Positions 36,248 to 56,450 are shown, numbered from the stretch's first letter. The stretch is 64,000 nt of DNA from Glycine soja (GCF_004193775.1 NC_041008.1:45975136-46039135), one strand, 5' to 3'. Numbers and translations: made by a program. Notes: a model not told the origin generated them from the letters alone.

Positions 36248-39200
36248 ATATAGTTAGGTCACCTAAGTGTAACCTTTCTAGTGTTTGAATTATCAAAGTT
36301 TTAGGGAATTAAAGTTTTTAGTGATTAAGGGATAATATAAATAAATACTTAGATATTTATATGTTTCAAAAGAAAATTATATTAATAAATTTCGAACGTC
36401 ATATCAACGACAATTTGTTTTTTGCTACATTATTAGTTAAATTATTATAGACTACATGTTATATTTGATTTGTATGTAGTATAAAATTTAAATCTGAGAG
36501 AAAATTATTATTATTTTTCATATAAAAGAGTTTAATTAGTATATCTTAATCCTTAAATTTTTTAGAATTCTGTTTTTAGTTTTTTATTTTTTTTACTATG
36601 GTCATCTCCAAGCATGTCATTGGTAATTCCCATTGGATGAGGTAGCATTAGTAAAGGAGGAAGAACGAAGATAAAGCACTCAAAATGAATGCGATTTTGA
36701 TTTCACTTTAAATTCTTTAGAATTTTGTTGAGATGTCAGTTAACATAATTTTAAGTAAATTTTTACATGTGTTAATCTTATGTTGAAGATTAATTTTGGA
36801 TTCTAAATTGATTTTGAGATGTATTAATTTTAGATGATTTATGTGTTGGATAAATTTTTTTAGGCTAAATTAGATTTTTGGTCTTTTATCTTAATTTTTT
36901 AGATACAATTTATCCTTTATTTTTAAAGGATTCGATTTATTATATTTGCAACATGTTTTATATCAATTCACAAAGATACTATTTGTTGGCTAATTAATTA
37001 TCAATACTCCAGTGCATAGTATGAAATAATAAATCCTCTTAGAGGACATGGCTCCCAAAACAAAGTCTCGGTCTTGTTCAATTTTGCTCTCTCGATAATT
37101 ACGCTATTGACTTTGATCAGTTTCATGCTTACGGTTTCCCCTTCCTTCCACCATTACCCTCTTTCTTTGTATTGAATATTCATTGTGACAATGTCACCAC
37201 TCACCAGCAATCTTCTTTCTTGGATTCTTAGTTACGATGTGATGGTCACCAACCATCTTAATGGTCATTAAGGTCACAACCAATTATCATTGCTCCCCTG
37301 GGTTGGGGGGAATTGGGAAATCACATGTTAATTTTATTAACCAATAGGGGAACAGGAAACACTTGTTTTAATTTGTTGGTTTAGGTGTCCATTTGTACGT
37401 ACAATCGTTTGAAACTTATTCTCAATTTGTTAGTACTCTACTACTATTTTCATCCTTAATTTAGTCCATTAAAGTATCAAATTACTAATGTCATTGTAAG
37501 TGTCTCTTTTCTTTTTTAGTCAAGATTGCACTTGATAGTTACGACAAGCAAGGAAAGACAATCCAGTTTTCCCCCGGTGATCAGCCTTGTAAATCTCACA
37601 AATTAATAATACTACTATGTACAATCTTGAGTTAAATTAAATTCTCAACAAATAATATAGAATTCAATGTTTGAGATTTTGATAATGATATCACCAGATC
37701 CGACTCTTCACATGCAATCAAACATTGGCTGTTCAGTTTTGATAAGATTTACCTTACCCTAGCAATATGAGTAGAGACTAAGTTTTATGAAAGATAATTG
37801 TTAGTAAATCCTTTGTACTCTGATAAGTTTGAGTTTATGAATAGAGACTTAAGTTTGATAATGCTATTAGAAGTTACTGTAAGTATTATCGTATCATCCT
37901 TAAGGTTCTGTTCGTTTGAAGACAAACAAAATGGAAAAGAGAAGAAATAAATAATAAAATCAAATGTGACTTGCATTTTTACACTTTACATTAAGATTTA
38001 ATTATTTTAAATAATTCAATTTGGTCTCCAAATTTTTTTAAAAAAATATCTAAGAGCTAATAATAGCTATAAAGACATAAATATATAATTATATTAAAAA
38101 ATATATATGTAGAAGGTAATGGTATATTATTATAACTAAATAACTTAAAAAGAAACACTTTAAAATTTTATTTCATTTTATTTTTTCCCATTAATAAAAT
38201 TAAAAATAAATTCATAATATCAAACTATTTAAATTTTATGTTTCCCCCCACATGTAAGATTTATAAAGTAATGTTTCTTTAATCATGTTATTTTATTTAT
38301 TATATATAGAATAATGTAACTCAATTTATGTAATGTATAAAATATCCTTTATTATATTATTTTTTTCATTATTTGTAGTGAATAAAAATCAATTTACTGT
38401 AATTAAAATGATTAAAATAAAAGTGTAATGAGTATAGAATGTTTAGATTAAATTATTAATATATAAGATAATTTAAAATTATATTGATATACATTTGAAT
38501 TTTGTTACTTTAAAATATTTAATGATTAGTAATAATTAATTAAAAGAATAATTTTATATTTAAATACAAAACAACTCACAATAGCTTATTGGTTTTAAAT
38601 AAGAATTAAAGTTAGAAATTAACAAATAGATTAATATATATAATATTAATTTTGTATGTATTGTGTTATTGTGTATTTAAATTGTGCTACTTTTAAGCAT
38701 GCTTATAAACTATATTCATCATAAGCATTAATGAAAACAAATATTTTTTTATTACATATGTAGTATATATTTTTAGAGTAAACAGTATATACTGTAATGA
38801 TTAAAGAGTTTTTATATTATTCTTCATTCACAAACTAAGTTTATTAATTTTTATATAGAAATTAAATTCACATTTTTAAATATTAAATATGTAATAATTA
38901 CCTTTGGTTTAGGATTTTTTTTTCTTTACCATGATATTAATACAAAATATTTAAAAAAATATGAAAAATTCACACTTCAAGTAATTATATCATAATTAAT
39001 GAACAACACAATAAATGTATTGAATTACTATAAATTATAGTATTTAATAAATGTGGCATGTAACAGTAATATTATAGTCTAAATACTTTTACTTTTAGAC
39101 ATATATAAAGTGAGGATAACTTAGGAATCACTTTTCTAGAATTACTCGTTTAGTAATTATTTGTATTAAATCATATTTAATAATTTAATTATTTAATATT

Positions 39201-42200
39201 TTGATATAATTGATCATGTACAATAAATTTTAGATAAATCAAATAATTATTCATATAATTTGATAGTCAACGTTACTTATATTTTAAAAAACATATTAAA
39301 CATTAAATTGAATACATTTGATGAAGTATCGAATAATTTTAAAATGTTAAAGTTGATTTAAAAATTTTAATTTAAGGGTTTAATTATATTTATGAATGGT
39401 GTCTTTATTGTTTTTAGGGCGAGATTGGATCATATTTGCTTAAGAGATGATAGAAAATGGTTTCTGTTGAGAAAATCAGTATTGAATATATTTTTTATTT
39501 TCATAAATATGAAAATGTTTAAAATTTGTTATTATAAAATTTTTAGTATATATTTTTTTTCTCAAAAAATTAAAGTGTGTCATTTGTAGTTCATTCATTC
39601 GATGGATAAATTAAAATATTATGATGATGATTTTTTACATTAATTATATATTTATAAGATGTAAATGTAATGTTTTTTTAATTGATTATGCATATAATTT
39701 GATGTAAAATATAATATATTTTTTACATTGATAAATTTTTTTTATCAGAGATGAATTTTAAATATCATGTATTGAGACGATGGAAAAATATATTTTAACA
39801 TTAGTAATTTTAACAAGGATAAAAACAAAAGGAAAAGTCACGATTATGAGATTCACAATCATAATATCTGCTGGGGAGAATCACCCGATTTACCTGTTGC
39901 AATTGGTTGCTACTCAGTGATTCAGTGATGCATCATTGATTTGCTACAGTCATCCACTTTTGCTTTTGTTGGTACTATAGACTACTATAGTAAGCTCTTC
40001 ATCTATAATTTCTCATTGTTATTTCTTTACACTTCGATTTCGTACCAAGTCTAAGATATGGATAGTTCTCCAATGTGGGGAAGAGATACAGAAAAATTAT
40101 AGATCTCACGGGCTATTCCATAAATTGGCAAGTGCTGTGCAAAAAGGGCAAATAATAAAAGCGTCCCAAAGAAAAAGCTTTTATAACAACATTACAAAAG
40201 CAACAGCTAAAATATCTTAGGGCCTGGGTGACATGCATGATGCATGCACAGTCATCACATACCGTCCTCGCTTGTGTGTTTCATATTTCCTAAAATACGT
40301 TTGTCATGAAATAAAATAATTTTTTTTAGTTTGCATATTTAAAAAATTATATTAAATCTAGCAAAAGAAACCAATTCATCCTAATATAACAAATTATTAT
40401 TTGAATCCTTATTAATTTAGTGTTGAACCTTATTTTAAAAGATTACTTTTGAAAAAATATACTTGTGGAGAATAAAGAAAATATTTAAAAATTCATGTTA
40501 CAAGAAAATCAAATATATCAATAGCTTCTATTTATTTTAAATTTATGATTCCTGCTTCCTTTTCCACCGAAAAAATGTTATTCATAGGATTTTTTTTATA
40601 ATATTTAAAATATTTTTTTTTCTTTTCTTGCTATCTTTCCCTTTATTAGATAAACATTATACAAAATTGTATTATCATATTTTCGCTATGAAGTTCCAAC
40701 TCAGTATCATAGTCCTCGCTCGATGCACGTATAACAGAAAAGATTATAATCCCAAGCAGCAGTACTATTGAGAAAGAAAAAAAACGTCATTCCCATACTT
40801 AAATTGTTGCATTGTTTTTGTACCTTTTTTATTCAAAAAGAGCGATAAAGAATAGAAAAGTTCTATTTCTCTTTTTAGCATAAAAGATAAGTAGGTCTAT
40901 ATAGAAAACTAAATCATAGAAATGAAACTTTAAAAAAAGAGGCTTAATTACTTCTTTAGTCTATATATTTATACAATCTTTATGTTTTAACTCTTATATT
41001 TAAAAAAATACATTTTTATTTTTTACACATATTTTTAATATATTTTAGTCCCTACAGATATACTTTTTAACTTATTTTCATCTTCACATTTGGATGTCAG
41101 AAACTAAAACAGATTAAAAAATATACTGTAAAAATTAAAACAAGTTAATTTTAGGTATAAGGAGTAACACGTAAAAATTGTGCAAATATAGAGACTAAAT
41201 GAATAGTTAAAAAGTAAAATAAATACACCTTTTATTTCCAAAAGAAAAATAGAGTATGTAGTGTCTTCAAGAGAAGAAAATAGCTCTCCTTTTCAGTGTG
41301 CATATTCAAGTGAGTGTAAATGCATCCTTCACAAGAAGCCAATTTGGTGCAAAAGGGAAAGAAAACAAGCCAGGCAGAAGCAGATTGTATGCTTGTGCTT
41401 ATTTTATTTCCTTCCAAATCATAACAGCTATCCATAATATACCATATCCCGCAGAAGCTTACAAAATTATGGACCCAACCCAACGGTGAGATATAAATTA
41501 AGTCATGTGTGGTTCAATAATGTTCAATGGACATTATTTAAGTCGTATACCTTAAAGTTACTTGAGTTGATACATGCTTACGGAGTCATGCTACAGAACC
41601 AGCATTTTTTTAACCCTTCGTGTCTGTATCTGAATGTATGATTGTGTACAAAGAAATAAAGAAATAGATGCGTTTTCATGTACATCTATCTACTATGACC
41701 TAAAGACTGTAAAACGTCTAGTTGATTAACTGTCACACACACTGCCAATGGCAAAAAGGTTTTTCCCCTTCACCCAATTCCACCCCACCATCGTCGATCA
41801 TCCACGCGTTTCAAAGTGATCAATTTTTATTTTTTTTATCCAAATGATCATGTATTCATGTTGTCGAAATTCTCATGTCATATTATACTACTATAGAACA
41901 ACACAATTAGGCTTAGCTGTGATATTTGAGTAGAGTACTAGGTTCAAATGGTTATCGGGACCAAAAATTAACATTTTAATTTTTTTTTAAACAAGACAGG
42001 AAAGTGATTGACTCAATATTTTGTTCATAATGCAGGTTATCAATCTCATAACCACTAATATACAAGATGAGAGATCATTCGTTACATCCATAATTCATGA
42101 TCACAGAATGACACGACATTTTAAAGAGCTAGGGATGAACAAAATTGTTTGATCTGAACACGAGGAAAAATCTTCTTCCCCAGCCAAAAAGATCAAACTA

Positions 42201-42959
42201 GGAACATGCTGCACAGGCACAACCGAGTCAGTTGCCACACCCAAAACATAAAATAAAGCAATTCAGATTAACTCAAATAATTATGAAAAAATGACAGTTG
42301 ACTTTCAAATTAGCACAAGTAAAACAAGGAATCTGTCCATTTCGGTTGGTGTTAAAAGTTTATAGGTCTTATTCATTTAGCATTTATTTTTACAAGCTAT
42401 ATTGAATTTAAGCCAAAGTAAATGTATAAACCATCACAGACAGAGTTCTACGTTGAACAAAATGTGTGTAAATTATTATTTCTAAAAAACACTAACCATT
42501 AAACTTTTCAAAACTCTTACAAAAATCTAGTTGTTAGCTATATGGACAAAAGAACGAGTAAATTGCGAGAAACATTACTCGTTACTGTGGTTACCGTGGT
42601 CAACCTCGCAGAGTTCCAATATACAAAGCACTGAAACAGGACCATTTGGTTTTCCATATCTTATGCAAACACAATCCACCTTAAAATTTTCTCACTCAGG
42701 TACTCATGTCTCAACCTCCTATTTACATCACTATTACCGTACCTAAATGACGAGACGATTAAACATTGAACTAAAAGATCATGGAACGACATATTCCCAA
42801 AACATAAATATAAGTCGATGATGTTGATAAAGCATAAACTATTCTCTAGCAAAGTTCCAAAGTGAAAAACACAATCACTTGACTAATCTCCGGTCTATTA
42901 TATTTGTAGTAGTTCCCAAAAAACATGAATTGCCACCATCAAAAAGGCTTCAGAATGTC
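36248..42959. other. Gene-poor AT-rich region downstream of PFP-beta
   Basis: Nearly 6.7 kb. The section 37980-39800 is especially AT-rich. A fold-back element lies at 40943-41213. A CATGCATGATGCATGCA palindromic cluster (RY-type words) lies near 40231-40248. The stretch 42800-42959 should hold the PFP-beta 3' UTR. No intact gene seen. Confidence 0.5.
40943..41213. mobile_element. Fold-back / MITE-like element
   Basis: The left end TTAATTACTTCTTTAGTCTA and the following TATATTTATACAA are imperfectly inverted at the right end (TTGTGCAAATATAGAGACTA then AATGAATAGTTAA). Inner blocks also pair: TAGTCCCTACAGATATACTT with AAAATATACTGTAAAAATTA. The phrase of a fixed-length AT-rich element with 'AGTCCCTA' words is common in legume non-autonomous repeats. 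About 270 bp, no coding sequence, target duplication unclear. Confidence 0.5.
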
Positions 42960-48669
<5,710 letters not shown>

Positions 48670-51600
48670 TGGATTTTGTTTTGTTGGTGAGAGAGTGAGT
48701 TGGTGTCCAAGTTACTGTGTGAAGTGATCAGTGCAAAATGCAAAATCAAGCGCTTACCTAACTTTAACTCTTAAATAAAAAAATTAGGCTTACCAAACTA
48801 TACTATTATTATCGTTATCGTTTTGCGTAAAAAGATGACTGGCTATCTAACTATGTGATTTGATACGATATTACGATTAACCGAAAAAAAGATACGATAT
48901 TACGCTGTTAATAGAAGCATCAGCCTATTCTTTCGTAACCCGCGGATTTCCTGCTACGGCGACCAAATATATAAACAAAATTAATTATTCGCTAGTAAAC
49001 TTGATTTTAGGGAAAAAATAATTTTTTTATTGAACACGACACCAATGACACGTTGAAACTCCAAATAGAGTTACTCTATAAGCTCAAAGTCCAAACAATT
49101 TTTATCTAATTGTAATTATTCAACTAATTCTTAAGTATTATAAAATTTTCCGGACGAAGATGGCCTATCAAGCAGAAAAAGTTACATTCATAAAAAATTA
49201 TATTTTATACTGAAAATATTATTATAAGTAAAATTATTTTTCAAAACTCAATTTTTAAAAAATCATGTATTTCAAAAGCAAAAGAAACGGATCTGATCTT
49301 TGGTACATAGAGGGATTTGTCTAATTTATTTCTCTTGGGCTAAGAGCTGGGTTTGATTTCTTAATTCCGTTTCCGAATTGCCGTTCACTTTCCTTGGTGT
49401 TGTGTTGTTGGTAAAGATAATAACCAAACAAGGGCAGGCCAAATTGCACACAGATAAAAGTTTTAAATTGACGGCTTTGGTTAACTTCAACTTTAGGTCA
49501 GTTCGTTGCACACAGATAAGAGTTTCCTTCCAGGCTCCGCTGCCCCCGTAATTATAATTGTCGTTAAGTTAATGACAAAATTGTGTTTTTAGTTTTTATA
49601 TTTTGTTAGATGTGGTCAAAATTCATTTATTTTTACATTAATGAATGTAGTCTTCAAACTTTTAAAAAATAAGGGTTCACAGTTTTTTTAAAATCAGAAA
49701 AATTAAATTAAAGTTTGAAAATCCAATTCATCAATATAAAATACAAGACTTTCAAAACACTTAACTTAATAAAATTTGAAGATAATTAATAGTATTAATA
49801 AATCTATCCTGCCTCCAATTTATTCATCCATGTGTCAGTACCACATTTTATTGTCACGTGTTACTCAGCTCAGATACAAGCTACAGGATGCACCCTTCCT
49901 CTTTCGTTTCTTTTTTTTTTTTTTTTTACATTGATCATGCTTTTGCACAGATTCACACCTAATTTTTTAATTATAATAATCATTAAAACTTAATATTTAT
50001 TTCAAATTACTTTTTGAGATTTTTTTTAGTGACTTGTTGAGAGTTGCATGAATCAAATTTTTTTAAATAAGATTCTTTTAGAGTTAGGATTGTAATCGTT
50101 CCATCCAAAAAAGAAATTATATCGGATAGATATCTAGGCTAAGGGTCCTCCTTTAACGCATCAAAATGTTTTTTAAATGACAATTTTTATCTCAGCTAAA
50201 GGACAAAATTATTAAGGTTTGTGAGAATTAAAGTGAATATTATCTTATCTTAGATACAATAAGCTGATCTAACAATAGTAGCAAACTTAGACAAACGACT
50301 ATTAAAAGTAGTTTACATGATTCGATTCATAAAATAAATTTGGGGAGAGGAGATTAACAAAATAATTAAGGTCTTTGAAAATTCTGTTGAACATTTTATG
50401 AGAAAACAGTAATGTGAGTTGGTCAACACTACTAAAAAATAACTGCTGAGTGCTGGCCAGTATAAAAAATGTTTTACAAAACTGTTTTTAAAATTAAAAA
50501 CTGAAAAGAGAAACAAACATGCTCTAAATCTTGTGAGTTTTGAGAATGACATAACTCAAAGAAACACTTGATTGTAATAATTAAAAGAACTTGAGAGGTT
50601 AAATTTGAATAAAAATTATTAGTGTATCAAAATTTCACATTAATCATGATAGATGGTAAAATTAAACCTTTTAAATTATTTGAGATATAAATTACTAGTA
50701 TTATTAACATTAATTAGTTTTAGTTAGTTATTAGTTACTAGTTTAGTTACTTAGAATGCTCAAATCAATGTATTGATGTAAAAGTGATTTTGTTCATTTG
50801 AGCATTATTTCAATATTAATCCGTTTTTTTTCTCCATTTTCTTCCATTATCGGCTTCCCATGACCTTAAATTTTATTCTTATGCAAGCTTTGCCTTCATT
50901 CATTCATTCCTGAGAGATATGAAATTTATCATAAATTATAAAAGAATTAAATTAAAGAAAATCTTACTAAAACTCTATTCTTTCCGAATAATTTACTAAT
51001 GTCGTGTCAAGAAGAAAACATTCATAGATTGCTATGACTTGTGATAGGAAACATAAAGAAATGAAAACTAGTTATGTTGCTTGCATATGAATCATACGAG
51101 TTCATTCATTATTTTCACCTTGTTCCTTATTCTAAAGAAAAGCAAAAACTTAAGAAACAGTCTGTCTTCGTGTTTCGGTACTCTCTGTCTTTTTCCTCTC
51201 CGGGGACTTACGCTTTAGCTTTATCTTTAGTGAGTAAAAATCATTATAGCAACATGTGCTTCGAGACATGCATAAACGACTTGGTTGTACTGATTACTGA
51301 CATTTAATTACCCTAATTATGCTGAAAAACGAGGATCATATTTTTCACAAATTGGCTTTGTAATCGATGATAATCACATGCTAATCACCTGGCTAGCGAC
51401 CTTTTGCTTTATGAACCAGTTTTGCTGCCTTTGTACTGTGTAGCATACAAAGACGAATCTGTCAAAGATATTCTTAATTAGCTGTGTGTATCTTTTATCC
51501 GATTTTCTCCATAATTTGTTAACAACCATTACCCCGCGCACATACACTAAAGCAATTGATGCAACCGAAATTTCAATTAACAAAAAACGAGAAAGAAATG

Positions 51601-52155
51601 CTAGGGAGTAGGAACTTGTTTGATTCGTCTACTAGTCATTCAACATTGAGAAAGAAGGGCATCATTGAAGCATAATACAACGAATTTAGACATCTTTATC
51701 ACAACTACTTTAGTATTTGGCCATCCATTGCTTTTATAATTTTTCTCAATTTCAAAGAGAAACTGGGTCAAGGGGCATATGGCGTGTTAAATTACTAAGC
51801 AAAGTATGCTAGAGTTCTACAACTACTAGCCATGTTATCAACTGGCTCTTATTAAAGAGGCTTCATGAATCATGCCCCTTCCTTATTGGTTAGATTTTAA
51901 AAGCTAGGCCACCTAATATTATCCTAAAAGGGTTGAGATCATGATAAGTCTAGTTAAACATAATGAACTTTGGTTCAATTAACTATAGGCATGTCCCCCA
52001 TCTGCCCTTCAAGCTAACACCTAATCTAGTTTTGAATATTCTTAAAACCAAACATAATGATTAATTCACTGCTGTGCCCCCACTTGTGAATTGTGCATAA
52101 GTGATTATTCTTGCGCAAATTCCCCCTTCAAAGCATACAGTGTCTGTGTCCAAGA
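48670..52155. other. Intergenic region between divergent PFP-beta and OVATE genes
   Basis: About 3.5 kb with the promoters of both genes facing into it. A GCACACAGATAA-AGTTT word is repeated at about 49445 and 49508 (63 bp apart) in a less AT-rich patch (49320-49560). A T-run lies at about 49910-49928. The rest is AT-rich with no gene that I recognise. Confidence 0.5.
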
Positions 52156-52626
52156 ATGAACAACTCAAAGCAACAGAAGCAGCAGCATCAGCTTCAACAA
52201 AGAGGATGCAAGGCTTTGTGTTGCAGTTGCAGGTTCAGTGTTTCTTCCTCTGAGGAAGCAGAAAGCTCATCAGCCTCTGACAGGTTCCCTTCTGTTTCAA
52301 GCCTTGCACATGCCATGGTGCAAGAGAGACTTGACCAAATGATTAGAGCTAGGCATGTAGAGAGAAGAAGGCAGCAGAGCAGAGAAGGGACCAAGTTTGT
52401 TGTAATGGTAGCAATGGAGAAGAGCTCTTATGATCCAAGAGAGGATTTTAGGGAGTCCATGATGGAGATGATTACTGCAAACCGCCTTCAAGACGCCAAA
52501 GATCTTCGTAGTCTATTGAACTATTATATCTCAATGAACTCTGATGAGTACCATAGTCTTATCCTTGAGGTTTTTCATGAGGTTTGTACTAGTTTGTTCT
52601 TATCATGTAAATGTCATAATTGGTAA
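52156..52626 (+). CDS. OFP: OVATE family protein (OFP), single exon
   Basis: A 156-residue frame from ATG 52156 to TAA 52624-52626. The N-terminus is Gln-rich ([12 protein letters not shown]) with a Cys cluster ([10 protein letters not shown]) and a Ser-rich stretch. The conserved OVATE domain (PF04844) occupies about residues 81-146: [50 protein letters not shown] and LILEVFHEV. OFPs are plant-only transcriptional repressors that shape fruit and organ growth, and they bind TALE homeodomain proteins (KNOX and BELL). The protein is short for the family, with little between the Ser-rich region and the domain. The frame is open upstream to a TTG at 52111, but no earlier ATG exists in that stretch, so 52156 was taken. 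Intact and probably functional. Confidence 0.9.
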   Translation: MNNSKQQKQQHQLQQRGCKALCCSCRFSVSSSEEAESSSASDRFPSVSSLAHAMVQERLDQMIRARHVERRRQQSREGTKFVVMVAMEKSSYDPREDFRESMMEMITANRLQDAKDLRSLLNYYISMNSDEYHSLILEVFHEVCTSLFLSCKCHNW

Positions 52627-55469
52627 AAAAAAAACATGTCACATTGCCAATTGATTCATGAACGAAGCAAGCTGAGCTGGGGAATAGTTTAGTTTTGCTT
52701 TTACGTTCTGATTCCATATGCATTATGTGGGGGCTTGCTATTTCACAAACAAAACAAGAGAATGTGGTCGTTAATTTAATGTACAAAAAACTTCGATTAA
52801 GTTGGATATTCAACTGCCTCAGCTCTTTACAAATCCATTTTTATAAACGGAAAAATTAAGAAAAACATTTTACCAACATGGAGAAAGACGCTTCAAGCGC
52901 AAGTCATTGAACTGTATTAATTAGTTATGATAAAATAATAAAGAGCATTTGGTAATTAGCGAAGAATGCAAAACCTAAACCAAAATAATAAAATAGGATA
53001 CAATGTGAATGGCATTCTTTTTTGGATACAATATGAATGATTTATTGCTTGGTAAATGGTAAGGACGTGTATTGTAAATAAAGTAGTACGTCTTAACTCT
53101 TAATAAGTTAATACCACCTTTTTTTACTATCCAACATTTTGATATATTTCAAAATCAAGTAGAGCGGATGCTATTGGAAAACAATTGACCCATCTAGATT
53201 TGAGAATTCTTACCGAAATGAATAAGGGAAGAGGAGATCCTCATACAGCGGCTGGCGGACCTATGAGGGTGTGCATTTACACCTTCTCATTCTTTAAAAT
53301 TTATCAAATTTATAAATAAAATTTTATATTTTATTTTATATTTATATAATTGAAGCCACTCATTTTATTTTTTTTATAATTTGCTCCCATTACGTTAAGA
53401 TCTTGGATCCGTCACTCTCCTCAGATAATGAATATGAATGAAAAGATCAAAAAGTTGGAAGAACAGAATTTTTTGCTTTCACCCATAGAATTGCTTTGTC
53501 CGTAGCAATCTGAAAATTACTTTTGTTAACACATATGAAGCAAGAATGGGCCCAAGTTTTTCAGCATGCCTATATAAAAGAGAAACAAAATTTAAAATAA
53601 CGTACATGACAGCGTTACTGTGATTCATTTTTATTTGGCAGAAGAGACGTGGCTTGTCGGGTTGTTACTCACTTGCCCAAAACAAGCAGAAAATTATCCA
53701 GAAATTGGTTGATCACATCAATCCGGGAAAAGTGATGCCATTACAACATTTAAGTGTCAAATGGGAGGGACCATTCTTAATCTTAACAAGGTCGATAGGG
53801 TATTAAATTAGTACACCCAACATTATCAATACGCAAGACAAACACAAGGGAGAGTAATTAGAGAGAGACATCTTGCACGTGTCATGAGCAGGAGGAAAGG
53901 GACTTAGGAAGGCCTAGTACGTTGGTACTTTTATGGATGGCATGTGTTGCTGCAAATTAAGTTATTAAGGAAGAAAGGTAGTGTCTTCCGTGCCCTTAAT
54001 TAATGTGATAAGTAATATGATGGAAAAAAAAAAAGATTGATAGAAAGAAAAAGATGCAAATGAGATGGAAGAGAAAGTAAATTTATATTTATAAAGTACT
54101 CATTTTGTCATTCTTTGTAAGAAAAACTCTCTGCATAAACTCTATTCCCTGAATATTTGATAAATGAATTTAGAATACCAATCAATAAGTATAGTGTTTA
54201 TGCCAAGCGGATAGTACTTGATCTTATGCAAGATCTTTCTCCCATATCCAGTTCTTTAAACACTTATTAAATGGAGCATAAGAGAGAGTGGAAGGACCAA
54301 TTTAAGGGAACTATCTGTAATTTATAAGATTTTTGTTATGTGTTGGAGAAGGGACCTTGCACGTTGCACCTTTATTTTACGCAGCATCAACAGTTTGGAA
54401 ACCCGCTTTAAAATTTGCGGTGGAGTACAGGAGAATGTTCTCTTCATTATTTATTAATTTTTTCAGCTAGAGTATTCGTTATTTCTTTCTTTTCTTTTTA
54501 TCATTTGATAGATTCATCTCTGACAGTGCTCAACAGCCATGAAAAATATGCCTTTTTTTTCTCATCTTGGTTAACATGCTGATAGCCTGCTTGGGTATAC
54601 ATGAGAATTGTACTTTCCACAATTTCAATATACCTTGCTCTTATCCCCTTTTTTTTTAATATTGACATCTACTTGCTCTTATCCTATCCTTGTTACGGTG
54701 CTCTTGAGACTTGAGAGCAATATTTTGCTCTCTATTTTGACATTCTGTCTTGTTCTGTTCTTCACCGTAATGAACAGTTTGATCTTTACTGTTTCTGTTG
54801 CCGAAAAAGAAACTGGCCCATGATAGTTTTTCTCTACTGATAACTCAAGAAGACCCAAGTCGTTGTTACTTCCAAAAGATCCCCTTCCAATCTGAACATA
54901 GCCAAAGAAAATTGAAAATAGCTAAAACAGTATTGATTTCAAAGAAAATAAAGTCGAAAGATAAAGCAAATAATTTATCGGTTAAATTGTACTAGTATCT
55001 TACAAGAGACTTATGGGTTGTTTGATTGTATAGTAGTGTGTTTGGATAGTTATTAGAATCAATTTTGTCCCTAAAAACTCATATATTTTTTATGATTGAT
55101 ATATATCTGATTTTTGAGTTTGATTTTTCGTTAATTTTTTCTTCAAATGGAACCCCTACTATTTTAAATGTGTGTTTAACATTCTGTCGTTAATTGAGAT
55201 TCATTGCTTACATGATTGTTGAACACGTTGACATGTCACAGGTAGGAAAATATTTTTTTTTAAATAAAAAAAATGATTTTTTTCGCTTTTATCTTTTTTT
55301 CTTTCTTTTTCCGAACTGCCCCTTTGTACAACCCCTTTCTCTGTTGAGTGTTATTTCTCTTCTTTCTTAGAAAACCTAACTCTTTCTCCCGACCTCCTTC
55401 CAGACAAATCAAATCACTGCAACGGCGCCAACATCCGCAAATCTAAAGATGCAATGATTGCAACCACCA
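52627..55469. other. Intergenic region between the OVATE gene and the AKAP17A-like pseudogene
   Basis: Mostly AT-rich. A segment at about 53225-53420 starts near GCGGCTGGCGGACCTATGAG and ends near CTTGGATCCGTCACT, with an AT-rich middle; this resembles decayed transposon ends but I cannot assign a family. No gene seen. Confidence 0.45.
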
Positions 55470-56450
55470 ATGTCTGGAACATTTGCAATCGCGAACACAT
55501 CTGCAACCAACATGCTCCGCCACCGCTCCTACTCATCGCTACCACCACCGAGGTGTGCATCTCGCACGAATATTTGTGAGGAGCAGCAGCAAAAGAATAA
55601 TAATGAAGAGGAGGAAGAAGAAGCGTCGAAGCTGTTGGAGATCGAGAACGGTCTTCGCCTAGTCCCGCGTGTGAAGCTCAACCTCACGGTGTACCCTTCC
55701 ACGCCCCTCACACTTTCCCACCCAATCGACGAATGGAAGATGAAACACGCACTCATCGACTTCCTCCATTCCTCTCACTCCCTCACGCTCCCCGAGGACG
55801 AAGACCTCCAGAAACGCAAGCGCGGCAACCCCGAGGGAGCACTTGGCAGAGGAAGAGTTGAAGCGGCGTGGTGCCACTCTTCGAGAAAAGGGAAAGAGCT
55901 TTGTTCCATGGAGGGAGGGCGCAGAGAGTGATAAGAGAAAAAAGGACATGGGTGCACGCAATTGAAAACCAAGTTGCAAATTTTGGTGGGAATGGATGAA
56001 GGGCACGATACAAGGAATGTGGTTTTGGTTCCTACGGCGAGGGAATATAGGTGTGCGAGAAGCTACTATCCAGTTCTTGTGGTAATCGGGTTCGGGTATG
56101 TTTGGAGCTTTTAAATTTTGGGCTTAAATATGTCGCATAAGGAAACAACTCTTCCTCTGCCAAGTGCTCCCTTTTCCAATTAACAGAGAAGCTTAACGAG
56201 ATCGAACTCAACCTCGAGGGCGTTAAGTTCAAACTCGCACGTTACTATTCATGTTTCGGATATTTTCAAGGATTGAAGAAGGATTGGGAGGAGCATTCCA
56301 CATTTCGAAGTCGGCGCGAACCTGATACCGTTGTTCTGAGAGGCATGTCGTCGCGGTGATTCGCTGAGCCTAGGGTTTCGTCTAAGTCCTCCATGCTAGT
56401 TACTCACACCATCTTCTTCACTTTTGGCAAAATAAGGCCTGTTTCGGGAA
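55470..56450 (+). pseudogene. Decayed AKAP17A-like (RS/RRM splicing-associated) gene copy
   Basis: The 5' part is open from ATG 55470 to TGA 55929-55931 and contains GLRLVPRVKLNLTVYPST and HPIDEWKMKHALIDFLHSSH, the conserved N-terminal module of plant A-kinase anchor protein 17A-like proteins. After a disrupted stretch the similarity returns near 56186: IELNLEGVKFKL, then GLKKDWEEHSTFRSRREPDT and VVLRGMSSR, followed by a stop (TGA 56357-56359) exactly where the family has Trp of R/K-W-F-A. Past that stop the same frame reads FAEPRVSSKSSMLVTHTIFF and TFGKIRP, the start of the RRM. The rest is missing. There is an internal stop, lost frame, an internal deletion after LPEDEDLQKRKR and 3' truncation. 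I saw no intron-like breaks within the preserved blocks, but cannot tell retrocopy from fragment duplication. Confidence 0.68.

Noticed and set aside
53225..53420. Transposon with a GGATCCGTCACT-type end
   Set aside because: Only one end is suggestive. Without a partner end or TSD the call is not supportable.
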